12,642 bases of DNA. Origin: CAZXCK01 sp964639225. GTDB taxonomy: Bacteria; Chloroflexota; Anaerolineae; Aggregatilineales; Phototrophicaceae. Below the pieces are notes generated by a model. The model saw only the letters and a program-made list of their open reading frames with translations. It had not been told where the DNA came from and did no database searches. The position numbers and the translations under genes are program-made. Location of the stretch: positions 1 to 12,642 of the forward strand of contig CAZXCK010000122.1 in assembly GCA_964639225.1 (NCBI GenBank), in the 5' to 3' direction. This document shows positions 1-6,164 of the stretch, piece after piece; the first letter of the stretch is position 1; every line of letters starts with the position of its first letter.

Positions 1-205
1 CCGTTGTATCAGAAGCCATGAAACCCGCGCCTGAGCCGCGTGTCATTGCCTGGCTGTCCCTCCCCGCTTCGGATATGGATCAGTGTGGTAGGCGTAGAGG
101 ATGCTCAGATCGCCGCAATCGCCCGAGCCGGCGGGTTAACCCTTGCAACGCACAACATCAAGGACTTCACCGGCATCCCGGGACTGGAGACATTTATTAA
201 TGTTT
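1..205 (+). pseudogene. Decayed vapC-type PIN-domain toxin gene, internally deleted and frameshifted
   Basis: Two pieces of one protein family lie in different frames. Frame 3 (from position 3) reads VVSEAMKPAPEPRVIAWL, the usual N-terminal stretch of VapC-like PIN ribonucleases, including the acidic residue of the N-terminal active-site motif (VSE). Frame 1 from about position 79 reads ISVVGVEDAQIAAIARAGG followed by LTLATHNIKDF, the family's C-terminal acidic motif and ending. VapC proteins are about 135-140 residues. Here the roughly 60 residues that normally separate these parts are missing, and the junction at about 72-84 changes frame, so an internal deletion best explains it. The start lies outside the window. 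Similarity ends near 203 (GLETFINV), after which the frame runs on into unrelated sequence. No intact antitoxin gene is visible. It is presumably non-functional. The family call is strong; the exact junction is approximate. Confidence 0.75.
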
Positions 206-275
206 GCATACATTTTTTTTGGCTCTGCTCCCTTGGCAAACCAAGCACGAAGGGCTGAGCAAGGCCGTAACTCTC

Positions 276-305
276 GTAGGGCGGACCAAGCGCAGCGTGT
301 CCGCC
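276..305. repeat. REP-like palindrome (GGCGGAC / GTCCGCC hairpin)
   Basis: A perfect 7-bp inverted repeat, GGCGGAC at 280-286 and GTCCGCC at 299-305, encloses a 12-base loop rich in GCGC. The GTAGGGCGGA...GCGCAGCG...TCCGCC pattern resembles short intergenic palindromes that recur in many proteobacterial genomes. It sits inside a wider, weaker inverted repeat, CAAACCAAG at 237-245 against CTTGGTTTG at 324-332, so the whole 237-332 stretch could be a small mobile-repeat (REPIN or MITE-like) unit. There is no T-run after the stem, so it is not a convincing terminator for the gene ending at 356. Copy number in the genome cannot be judged from this window. Confidence 0.55.
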
Positions 306-355
306 TTAAAATTGCGTGTACGCCTTGGTTTGATGTATACTTGGTTTTGCAAATA

Positions 356-919
356 TTAGTAATCCCCGGACTGGCCAGAAATGAGCTGCTTCTTTAATTT
401 TCCACACTCCCCGCATTTAAAATCCTCACCCAGCCGCCCCCCGCACTCACAAACCCACCCGACACGCCGGCAGGGATTTCCAACCACTAGTTCATTATCT
501 TCCACATCTCGGTTGACAAGCGTCCCGGCGCCGACCATCGCCCATTGCCCAATGGTCACCCCGCAGACAATCGTGCAGTTGGCCCCCAGGGTTGCGCCTT
601 TGCGAACCAGGGTCGGCCGGACCTCATCCATTCTGCTTATATGCGCCCTTGGATTGTATATATTGGTAAAAACCATGGAAGGCCCGCAGAAAACATGATC
701 CTCAAGAGTTACCCCTTTATACACCGACACATTATTCTGGATTTTGCAACCATTCCCGATTGCCACCCCGGGCCCTATCATGACGTTCTGCCCCAGGATA
801 CAGCCTTCGCCTATCCTGGCGCTTGAAAAGACATGGCAGAAGTGCCAGATTCGCGTCCCCTGCCCTATTTCCGAACCTTCGTCCACGTATGCGGATTCAT
901 GTATGAAAACATCTTCCAT
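356..919 (-). CDS. wbpD: WbpD/WlbB-type UDP-sugar N-acetyltransferase (left-handed beta-helix)
   Basis: Predicted cytoplasmic acetyl-CoA-dependent enzyme that acetylates the 3-amino group of UDP-2-acetamido-3-amino-2,3-dideoxyglucuronate, making a diacetylated uronic acid precursor for O-antigen or related glycans. The 187 residues are dominated by hexapeptide repeats (about 8-140). They include the stretches LGQNVMIGPGVAIG, CKIQNNVSVYKGVTLED, FCGPSMVFTNIYNPR and KGATLGANCTIVCGVTIG, which match the WbpD/WlbB group closely. The tail is unusual. Cys157, Cys159, Cys169 and Cys172 form a CxC...CxxC arrangement like a small zinc ribbon, placed just after the usual end of the helix. The gene follows the oxidoreductase stop by 18 nt and should be co-transcribed with it. 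The ribosome-binding site is weak (GAGAT about 7 nt before ATG). The pathway's aminotransferase and UDP-GlcNAc 6-dehydrogenase are not in the window. A different amino-sugar substrate is possible. Confidence 0.9.
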   Translation of the reverse strand: MEDVFIHESAYVDEGSEIGQGTRIWHFCHVFSSARIGEGCILGQNVMIGPGVAIGNGCKIQNNVSVYKGVTLEDHVFCGPSMVFTNIYNPRAHISRMDEVRPTLVRKGATLGANCTIVCGVTIGQWAMVGAGTLVNRDVEDNELVVGNPCRRVGWVCECGGRLGEDFKCGECGKLKKQLISGQSGDY

Positions 920-937
920 GACGGGTATCTCTATTAT

Positions 938-1906
938 TTAACCGGACAGGGCTTTTTTGCACAGAGGATGGTATTCGCCCACCGGCCCCTTTGGTTTCGC
1001 ATTGCGGATATGGTGCACGATTTCAATGGAGGAGCGCGCCTCTTCCAGCCCGAATCCCCTTCCGGCAAGAATTCCCTCGTAACTCCGTGTGTGAAGATCC
1101 GTAAAACCGCCGGAAAATTCGATCTCCTCTCCCTCCACCGAAATTGATCGGTATGTGCGCTGCCCCTTTTTTAAAGCTTCTTCAGGCAGGAAATCGGGGT
1201 TTACGCTCAAAAACCAGCGCACCCGGGCATGATCCAGTTCCAGAAAGCCGGCGGCTGCATCCCTGTTGTGAATATGCACGGTATTTTCTTTCACCGACCC
1301 AAATATCCAACTCAGCATATCAAAAAAGTGAACTCCGATATTGGTTGCAATCCCCCCGGATTTTTCAACATTGCCTTTCCAGGAGATAAAATACCACCTG
1401 CCCCTTGAGGTGAGATAGGTAAGATCAATGTCATAGGTTTTATCCGGATCTGCTGCGGTTTCTCCTGAAACCCGTTCTTTCAGTGCCATGATGTCCGGGT
1501 GGAGGCGAAGCTGCAGGATGTTCCAGACGCGCTTTCCCTGCCGCTGCTCGATTTCAGCCAGGCCGTCAAGGTTCCACGGGTTTAGTACCAGGGGTTTTTC
1601 GCAAACAGCATCGGCACCGATACGCAGGGCAAACCGGATATGGGCGTCATGCAAGTAATTGGGCGAGCAGATGCTGACGAGATCTAGTCCCTCGCCCTTC
1701 CGGATCTGCTTTTCCGCATGCCGGTCAAATCTTTCAAACTCAGTGAAAAATGCCGCCTCAGGAAAAAAGCTGTCTATTATGCCCACTGAATCATTGGGGT
1801 CGAGCGCGGCCGCCAGCTGGTTTCCGGTGTCCGAAATGGCTTTCATGTGCTTGGGGGCGACAAAGCCGGCCGCTCCGATCAGTGCAAATTTTTTAGAAGA
1901 TATCAT
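938..1906 (-). CDS. wbpB: Gfo/Idh/MocA oxidoreductase, WlbA/WbpB-type UDP-GlcNAcA 3-dehydrogenase
   Basis: Predicted NAD-dependent cytoplasmic dehydrogenase that oxidises C3 of UDP-N-acetylglucosaminuronate, giving the keto sugar that an aminotransferase and then the downstream N-acetyltransferase act on. The 322 residues show an N-terminal Rossmann fold (FALIGAAGFVAPKHMKAI, residues 7-24), the family signature CEKPL with Glu103-Lys104-Pro105, and a catalytic-region motif SGGIATNIGVHFFD (183-196) with His193. SICSPNYLHDAHI and ILQLRLHP are characteristic of the WlbA/WbpB branch rather than of generic Gfo/Idh enzymes. Length is normal for the family. The ATG at 1906 is the only plausible start, since no in-frame start codon lies just upstream; GGGA lies about 6 nt before it. 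It is the first gene of a two-gene unit with the acetyltransferase and lies behind a good candidate promoter about 100 nt upstream. Confidence 0.9.
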   Translation of the reverse strand: MISSKKFALIGAAGFVAPKHMKAISDTGNQLAAALDPNDSVGIIDSFFPEAAFFTEFERFDRHAEKQIRKGEGLDLVSICSPNYLHDAHIRFALRIGADAVCEKPLVLNPWNLDGLAEIEQRQGKRVWNILQLRLHPDIMALKERVSGETAADPDKTYDIDLTYLTSRGRWYFISWKGNVEKSGGIATNIGVHFFDMLSWIFGSVKENTVHIHNRDAAAGFLELDHARVRWFLSVNPDFLPEEALKKGQRTYRSISVEGEEIEFSGGFTDLHTRSYEGILAGRGFGLEEARSSIEIVHHIRNAKPKGPVGEYHPLCKKALSG

Positions 1907-2009
1907 GGCATTCCCGCAGCAAAAGGTTGTAATATGACGATTACGTTTGAAAAGATCCCCTTCGTCCCTTTCGTCTAAAAACAGTGGGTCACAAACGTTG
2001 AATCTTTTT

Positions 2010-2039
2010 ATTATAGCATAACTTACCCTGTCATTACAA
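2010..2039 (-). promoter_or_regulatory. Candidate sigma70 promoter for the wbpB-wbpD unit
   Basis: Read on the minus strand, TTGTAA (2039-2034) is followed after 18 bases by a perfect TATAAT (2015-2010), with TGC directly before the -10 box (an extended -10). This predicts a leader of about 100 nt before the ATG at 1906. It lies back to back with the plus-strand candidate at 2051-2079. Confidence 0.6.
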
Positions 2040-2050
2040 ATATATCAGGC

Positions 2051-2079
2051 TTGTCTGCCAAGTTTTAAGGTGATATATA
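2051..2079 (+). promoter_or_regulatory. Candidate sigma70 promoter for the 2137-5082 operon
   Basis: TTGTCT (2051-2056) is separated by 17 bases from TATATA (2074-2079), and TGA immediately before the -10 gives an extended -10. Transcription would begin around 2086, leaving a leader of about 50 nt before the ATG at 2137. The two divergent -35 boxes are only 11 bases apart. Confidence 0.55.
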
Positions 2080-2136
2080 GAATAAAATGATACATAAACC
2101 GGATTATCACAACAAAGACTGCGGCCACCTGGATTC

Positions 2137-2904
2137 ATGAGAGATTTTACAATAGGCGCATACAGGCAGTACCTGCAAGCGATCAAAGGGTCATACACGA
2201 AAACACTCTGCTTTGTAGATTTTTTTACTTTGGCGGAGCCCCCGGACGCCTTTATCATCATTCGCCACGATGTTGACCGAAAACCCAGAAACGCCCTTAA
2301 AATGGCAATGCTTGAAAAGGATATGGGCATTCGCAGCACCTATTATTTTCGGACCAAGCCGCATGTATTTGTGCCTGAAATCATATCCAGGATTGCACGT
2401 GCCGGCCATGAAATCGGATATCATTATGAAAGCCTCTCAGATGCCAAAGGCGACCATCAGGCCGCATTGCGTGACTTTGAAAAGAATCTGAAAACACTGC
2501 GGGAACTCGCCCCCATCCGCACAATCTCCATGCACGGCAGCCCCTTGAGCCCACATGACAACAGAAACCTGTGGGCGAACCACGAAGCTAAGGCCTATTT
2601 AAAGAATTCTCTTGAAATATACGGCGAAGTATATCTTGATATTAACTATTCTGATATCGCATATATCACAGATACCGGCCGCAACTGGGGTGCGGAAAAA
2701 TCAAACAGGCGCGACATGGTAGATTCAGCCTTGACCCCGCATTTCAAAAGCAGGCAGGATTTGCTTGATTGTTTTATCAGGGGCTGCTATCGAAAGGTCG
2801 TGTTTCAGATTCACCCGGAAAGATGGACGGATTCGGATATTGAATATTACACTCAACTGGCGAAGGATCAAGTTGCAAACTGTATCAAGGCAATTGTCAG
2901 ATAA
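2137..2904 (+). CDS. Polysaccharide deacetylase-like (NodB/CE4-related) protein
   Basis: Predicted glycan-modifying hydrolase of the CE4-like NodB fold, 255 residues. The metal and catalytic motifs are visible in order: IIRHDVD (41-47, with the Asp pair 45 and 47), GHEIGYHYE (90-98, His91 and His96 as likely metal ligands) and SMHGSP (131-136). Late in the protein come a YITDTGRNW stretch (176-184) and the IHPERW motif (225-230), which is common in surface-polysaccharide-cluster members. No signal peptide is seen, so it probably acts in the cytoplasm on a precursor rather than on finished wall polymer. It opens the plus-strand operon behind a candidate promoter. The Shine-Dalgarno match is poor; the ATG is kept because the upstream in-frame sequence has no better start before a stop at 2095. 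The substrate is unknown, and activity other than deacetylation is possible. Confidence 0.78.
   Translation: MRDFTIGAYRQYLQAIKGSYTKTLCFVDFFTLAEPPDAFIIIRHDVDRKPRNALKMAMLEKDMGIRSTYYFRTKPHVFVPEIISRIARAGHEIGYHYESLSDAKGDHQAALRDFEKNLKTLRELAPIRTISMHGSPLSPHDNRNLWANHEAKAYLKNSLEIYGEVYLDINYSDIAYITDTGRNWGAEKSNRRDMVDSALTPHFKSRQDLLDCFIRGCYRKVVFQIHPERWTDSDIEYYTQLAKDQVANCIKAIVR
2862..2867 (+). promoter_or_regulatory. Shine-Dalgarno site that sets the start of the sulfotransferase-like gene
   Basis: GAAGGA lies 5 bases before an in-frame TTG at 2873, inside the end of the deacetylase-like gene. This favours a 32-nt overlap and translational coupling over the upstream ATG at 2765, which would overlap the preceding gene by 140 nt. 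Confidence 0.55.
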
Positions 2905-3565
2905 TTTAGACGGAAAAAAGGTCCTGATTTTTGTTTCACCCGGTCGGTGCGGAACTACAAGAATCGCTGAGATACTGAAGGAAAAACTGCCTGCCGAAGA
3001 CTTTGCAGTAACCCATCAAATGCCCTTTTCCAGACTCGCCAATGTGGTTGGCAACCTGATGTATTATTTTGGGCAATCCGAAAAGATTAAGGAAAAATTA
3101 TACAATTTTATTGTTTCCAGATATACGAACGGGAAGAATTTTATTACGACCGATCCCTTGACAGCCATGATCATCCCACAAAAATTGGTGAAAAGTAAAA
3201 ATGTCTGTATTGTGCAGATCACACGCGAACCTGAAGAGTTTGCAGAATCCTTTTATCGTTTTTCCAGAAAAAGGATGAAAAGTTTTATCGCGCATAATTG
3301 TGTTCCATTCTGGCAACTTGGGATAAAACCTTTAGAAAATCTATTGCGCAACGATATAAAAAACAAATACGTGCTTATTATAAAAAATAAAGAAACTTTT
3401 TTTGATTCCGCATATAAGGCAAATTCAAATTATCTAAAAATAGATATCGCGGAGATATTTACTCCTAATCTGATAGAATGTTTGGTGAAACAATTTTTAA
3501 ATTTTCATATAGATATTAGGCCACGAGAGTTATCCATTCAATCGAACAAATCCAAAATGATGTAG
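2873..3565 (+). CDS. Sulfotransferase-like P-loop protein
   Basis: Predicted PAPS-dependent sulfotransferase or related P-loop enzyme, 230 residues from a TTG start. KKVLIFVSPGRCGTTRIAEIL (15-35) carries the phosphosulfate-binding loop with SPGRCGTT at 22-29, in place of the more common SxPRSGTT. VCIVQITREPEEFAESFYRF (111-130) resembles the 3'-phosphate-binding element, with Arg118 followed by a Ser in the downstream helix. The rest is divergent, lysine-rich and A+T-rich. The start was chosen for GAAGGA 5 nt upstream and a modest 32-nt overlap. Extending to the ATG at 2765 would add residues that merely shadow the deacetylase gene. A TTG at 2894 is another option. In context it would sulfate a surface glycan precursor, but neither substrate nor activity can be read from the sequence. 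The family assignment rests on the two nucleotide-binding motifs. Confidence 0.7.
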   Translation: MQTVSRQLSDNLDGKKVLIFVSPGRCGTTRIAEILKEKLPAEDFAVTHQMPFSRLANVVGNLMYYFGQSEKIKEKLYNFIVSRYTNGKNFITTDPLTAMIIPQKLVKSKNVCIVQITREPEEFAESFYRFSRKRMKSFIAHNCVPFWQLGIKPLENLLRNDIKNKYVLIIKNKETFFDSAYKANSNYLKIDIAEIFTPNLIECLVKQFLNFHIDIRPRELSIQSNKSKMM

Positions 3566-3607
3566 AATTTCCAATCTGCAAGAAGTCAAAAGGTAAAAAT
3601 AGTTACA

Positions 3608-4189
3608 ATGAAAGAAATTAATCACCCCCAAAAAATAAAAAAAATCTTAAAAAAAACTGAAAAATATTCTATTTTTTTTATTTGGTTAAAGTGGTTTTAT
3701 CCTAAATTTAAAGGAGCCCATTTTATCTATTCCTTATATTTTTTTATTCCCCAGAAGTTGTTTCGAATTAATGGCTCTGTACCATGGCCGGTTCATTTTA
3801 CTTCCAGAGTCTTTTATTATAAAAACATTTCCATTGGTAACCGGAGTGCTCCTGGAATAAATGCCGGTTGTTATATCCAAGGTCGTAATGGCATCCAGAT
3901 AGGTCATAATTTCCGGATGGGACCGGGGGTAGGTTTAATCAGTGCAAACCATAATATTGATGATTATGACCAATGGGTTGAAACACTGCCTATTACTATT
4001 GGTAACAATGTGTGGATCGGAATGAATGCAGTTATACTGCCAAGCGTTAAAATTGGAGATAATGTCGTGATCGGTGCCAATTCAGTTGTCAGGACTGACA
4101 TCCCTTCCAATTCCATTGCTTCTGGTAATCCATGTCAAGTAATCAAGGAAAAACCTCCTTATAAAGGAAAGGATTACAGTAAGATTTGA
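3608..4189 (+). CDS. Hexapeptide-repeat O-acetyltransferase-like protein
   Basis: Predicted acetyl-CoA-dependent sugar acyltransferase of the left-handed beta-helix family (maltose/galactoside acetyltransferase, WbbJ type), 193 residues. The N-terminal 60 residues are basic and hydrophobic and may lie against the membrane. Hexapeptide repeats run from about 73 to 165 (ISIGNRSAPGINAGCYIQG, IQIGHNFRMGPGVGL, ITIGNNVWIGMNAVIL, VKIGDNVVIGANSVV). They are interrupted by the active-site loop SANHNIDDYDQW (112-123) with the likely catalytic His115, then the usual SGNPCQVI ending (172-179). The gene follows the sulfotransferase-like gene by 42 nt, and its stop overlaps the next start by 4 nt. AAAGG lies rather far (about 13 nt) before the ATG. 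Its DNA is visibly A+T-rich with several A and T runs. It probably decorates the cluster's glycan; the substrate is unknown. Confidence 0.82.
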   Translation: MKEINHPQKIKKILKKTEKYSIFFIWLKWFYPKFKGAHFIYSLYFFIPQKLFRINGSVPWPVHFTSRVFYYKNISIGNRSAPGINAGCYIQGRNGIQIGHNFRMGPGVGLISANHNIDDYDQWVETLPITIGNNVWIGMNAVILPSVKIGDNVVIGANSVVRTDIPSNSIASGNPCQVIKEKPPYKGKDYSKI

Positions 4190-5082
4190 GCACGAATATA
4201 TACAAGGCACTCATATATATATCAGTTCTTATCCTATGCCTAATTCTTTATCAAATTGACTACCTCCGTTTTCCAGCAATACACTCAATACCAACTTTGA
4301 TGCTTTCCTTCCTCTTCCTTTTTACCGGCTTTTTAGTCCATGCCTATTCTTGGAGAAAAACACTTGAATATGGCCATTGCAAAATCAGTTTTAAAGATAG
4401 TTTGATTAGTGTTGGATCGACAATATTTAGCAAATACATTCCAGGTAAAATATGGGTGATTGTTGGAAGAGCAGCCTATATTTCATCAATCAAAAAGGAA
4501 GGGTTAACTAAATTAACTATTATATCGCTTAATGCCCAACTTATAACACTCTGGACAGGGCTCGTCTTCGGCCTTTCGGGATTAATCACGCAGAATGTTT
4601 TAAAGTTATGGGGCGTGTTGGGAATAATCTTTTTTTTTCTATTAACGCCTATAATATTCACCCCTTTTTTCCATAGATTTCTTCTAAAAATATTTTCTAC
4701 AATCTTCAAGAAGGAAATAAAACTATCTGCCTTATCATATCAAAAGGTCTTGTTGCTTGTGCCTTGGTATGGAGCATATTGGTTATTATGGACAATTGGT
4801 TTCTATCTAATGATTACAAGCTTTAGTTATTTCAATGTTAATGTTTGGGTGGCTTTAGCTTTCCCTTTGGCAAGCACCTTGGGCATCATTTCATTTTTTG
4901 CCCCAGGAGGGTTAGGCGTTCGGGAGGGAATTATGGTGGGCTATATATTTCTGTCAGGCTTAGGTCTTCAAGAAGCTAGCACAATCGCCGTGATAGCTCG
5001 TCTATGGTTCTTAGCAGGAGAAATAGCGATATTTCTATTCGCATTACTGCTTCACGGATATATACGTGATCAGCAGTTATAA
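4186..5082 (+). CDS. Lysylphosphatidylglycerol synthase TM-region family (UPF0104) membrane protein
   Basis: An integral inner-membrane protein of 298 residues with about 7-8 hydrophobic segments (around 8-23, 35-53, 108-132, 142-160, 188-212, 220-237, 248-262, 268-289). Family landmarks are FSKYIPGKIW (81-90) and FFAPGGLGVREG (237-248), both typical of PF03706 proteins, which occur as the membrane half of MprF and as stand-alone proteins in polysaccharide and glycolipid clusters. There is no aminoacyl-transferase domain, so lysyl-PG synthesis is not implied. A lipid or glycolipid flippase-like role is the usual guess for stand-alone members and remains inference. The start is TTG, sharing TTGA with the stop of the acyltransferase gene, which suggests translational coupling. 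The purine-rich GGAAAGGA lies about 13 nt upstream, and no ATG in this frame is near the N-terminus. Confidence 0.85.
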   Translation: MSTNIYKALIYISVLILCLILYQIDYLRFPAIHSIPTLMLSFLFLFTGFLVHAYSWRKTLEYGHCKISFKDSLISVGSTIFSKYIPGKIWVIVGRAAYISSIKKEGLTKLTIISLNAQLITLWTGLVFGLSGLITQNVLKLWGVLGIIFFFLLTPIIFTPFFHRFLLKIFSTIFKKEIKLSALSYQKVLLLVPWYGAYWLLWTIGFYLMITSFSYFNVNVWVALAFPLASTLGIISFFAPGGLGVREGIMVGYIFLSGLGLQEASTIAVIARLWFLAGEIAIFLFALLLHGYIRDQQL

Positions 5083-5109
5083 TTCACTTAAGCCAAAGCG
5101 CTTAGTGAA
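5083..5109. terminator. Hairpin at a convergent gene junction, possible weak terminator
   Basis: TTCACT-T-AAGC (5083-5093) pairs with GCTTAGTGAA (5100-5109) through a 10-bp stem with one bulged T and a six-base loop. It begins directly after the stop of the plus operon and lies 27 nt beyond the stop of the minus-strand gene ending at 5137. Neither side has a real T-run (AAATGAT on plus, TTATAAC on minus), so the termination role is inferred from position. Confidence 0.4.
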
Positions 5110-5136
5110 AATGATGGCCACTATGCGTGTAGGGAA

Positions 5137-6111
5137 TCAATACTTATAAGCGAAAATATGCATTCCTGGCGTATGAGCAACTTCAAAGCCTAAGGAAAAA
5201 AGGAGCCTTACTATACGTTGACCTATTCTACCACTACCGTCATTATACCATCCGGGTGAAATAATGCGCAAAGGTTTAGCTTTGGCAAGAAAACTTTGGC
5301 TTGAGGCAAGGGCCTGAAGTTCTGCCCCATTTATGGTAAGAATGATAAGATTGGGTTCAAAATTGGCTTCATTAATTATGGATTCAATTGTTCTTCCTTT
5401 AGTTATTTCGGTTCCCGTGTTTGGAGCGATTTCAGAAATCAATGAATTGGCCTGCTGTTCTCCTATGTAGAATTGAACATCATCCGAATCGCTGGCAGAG
5501 GCAGCATAATTAAGGCAGGATACGTTCTGGGTGTTATTCTTCTCTATATTTAAACTTAAAATCTCGTGAGCTCTTTTATCAGCTTCAACACTTACTATTT
5601 GCCCCTTCTCACCAACCAGCTTACTCATGCGCATTGTTCCGAATCCGATAAAGGGTCCCAACTCAAGGATCCGGTCTCCTGGCTTAATTGTTAGCATGTC
5701 ATGAAATTTTCTTCGTTTGTGTTTTGGTAATTCAGAGAAAGTATTGATATGTTGCCGATGAATAAGCGATGGGAACAGTCTTCTCGGAAATATACCTGTA
5801 TTTATTTTTTCAGATGGTAAACAGTGGGGATATTTAAATCGAAGAATATAGGATAACAAAGCCCCTATATGAGTTTTCGGTATGCGCCATTTTTGATTTA
5901 AAGGGATATTTTCATCCTTAAATGAAATGAGTCGAGTACCATCCTTAAGGATAAGAGCTGGATGTTTTTCAATAAATTCGTAAGAAATGATTTCTCCCTT
6001 TTGTAGATTATTACTAATTAAAATCTCCATGCAGAGCTTACAAAGAAGCCTGTTGTTTCTAATACTTAATAGTTTGTTGTATAAAATATTTTTATTTTCT
6101 AATCTTTTCAT
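5137..6111 (-). CDS. FkbM-family methyltransferase-like protein (atypical)
   Basis: A 324-residue protein whose second half is a class I SAM-dependent methyltransferase of FkbM type. RILELGPFIGFGTMRMSKLV (147-166) is motif I with Glu150 and Gly152/Gly156, and QIVSVEAD (171-178) contains the acidic ribose-binding Glu176. LIILTINGAELQAL (255-268) aligns with the FkbM hallmark that usually reads IDVEGAE. Two acidic positions of that hallmark are replaced here (Thr259, Asn261) and only Glu264 is kept, so activity or substrate may differ. The N-terminal 140 residues are basic and match no family I recognise. It is the last gene of the minus train, 53 nt after the GT2 gene, with AGG 8 nt before the ATG. 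The DNA is A+T-rich compared with the GT genes upstream. A role in methylating a sugar of the glycan is plausible but inferred. Confidence 0.72.
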   Translation of the reverse strand: MKRLENKNILYNKLLSIRNNRLLCKLCMEILISNNLQKGEIISYEFIEKHPALILKDGTRLISFKDENIPLNQKWRIPKTHIGALLSYILRFKYPHCLPSEKINTGIFPRRLFPSLIHRQHINTFSELPKHKRRKFHDMLTIKPGDRILELGPFIGFGTMRMSKLVGEKGQIVSVEADKRAHEILSLNIEKNNTQNVSCLNYAASASDSDDVQFYIGEQQANSLISEIAPNTGTEITKGRTIESIINEANFEPNLIILTINGAELQALASSQSFLAKAKPLRIISPGWYNDGSGRIGQRIVRLLFSLGFEVAHTPGMHIFAYKY

Positions 6112-6164
6112 ATTTTTTACCTAACAGGCTCCCCCAGGAAGTTATCAATTCTCAAAATACAATA

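Noticed and set aside
206..258. Tail of the frame-1 vapC reading as real coding sequence
   Set aside because: VapC similarity ends near 203; the remaining residues are low-complexity read-through to the next stop.
280..305. GGCGGAC hairpin as terminator of the wbpB-wbpD unit
   Set aside because: No T-run follows the stem in the minus direction, and the pattern fits a dispersed intergenic palindrome better.
381..1147. Several plus-strand open frames over 381-1147
   Set aside because: They run antisense to the clearly recognised wbpD and wbpB genes and show no domain-like sequence.
2765..2872. ATG at 2765 as the start of the sulfotransferase-like gene
   Set aside because: It would overlap the deacetylase-like gene by 140 nt, and the added residues look like an out-of-frame reading of that gene. 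TTG at 2873 has a good ribosome-binding site.
4186..5082. MprF-like lysyl-phosphatidylglycerol synthase
   Set aside because: Only the membrane part is present; there is no C-terminal aminoacyl-transferase domain, so the reaction should not be assigned.
6112..6164. Separate promoter for the FkbM-like gene
   Set aside because: TTGTAT and TTGAGA-like boxes occur, but no -10 lies at proper spacing, so co-transcription with the GT2 gene is simpler.
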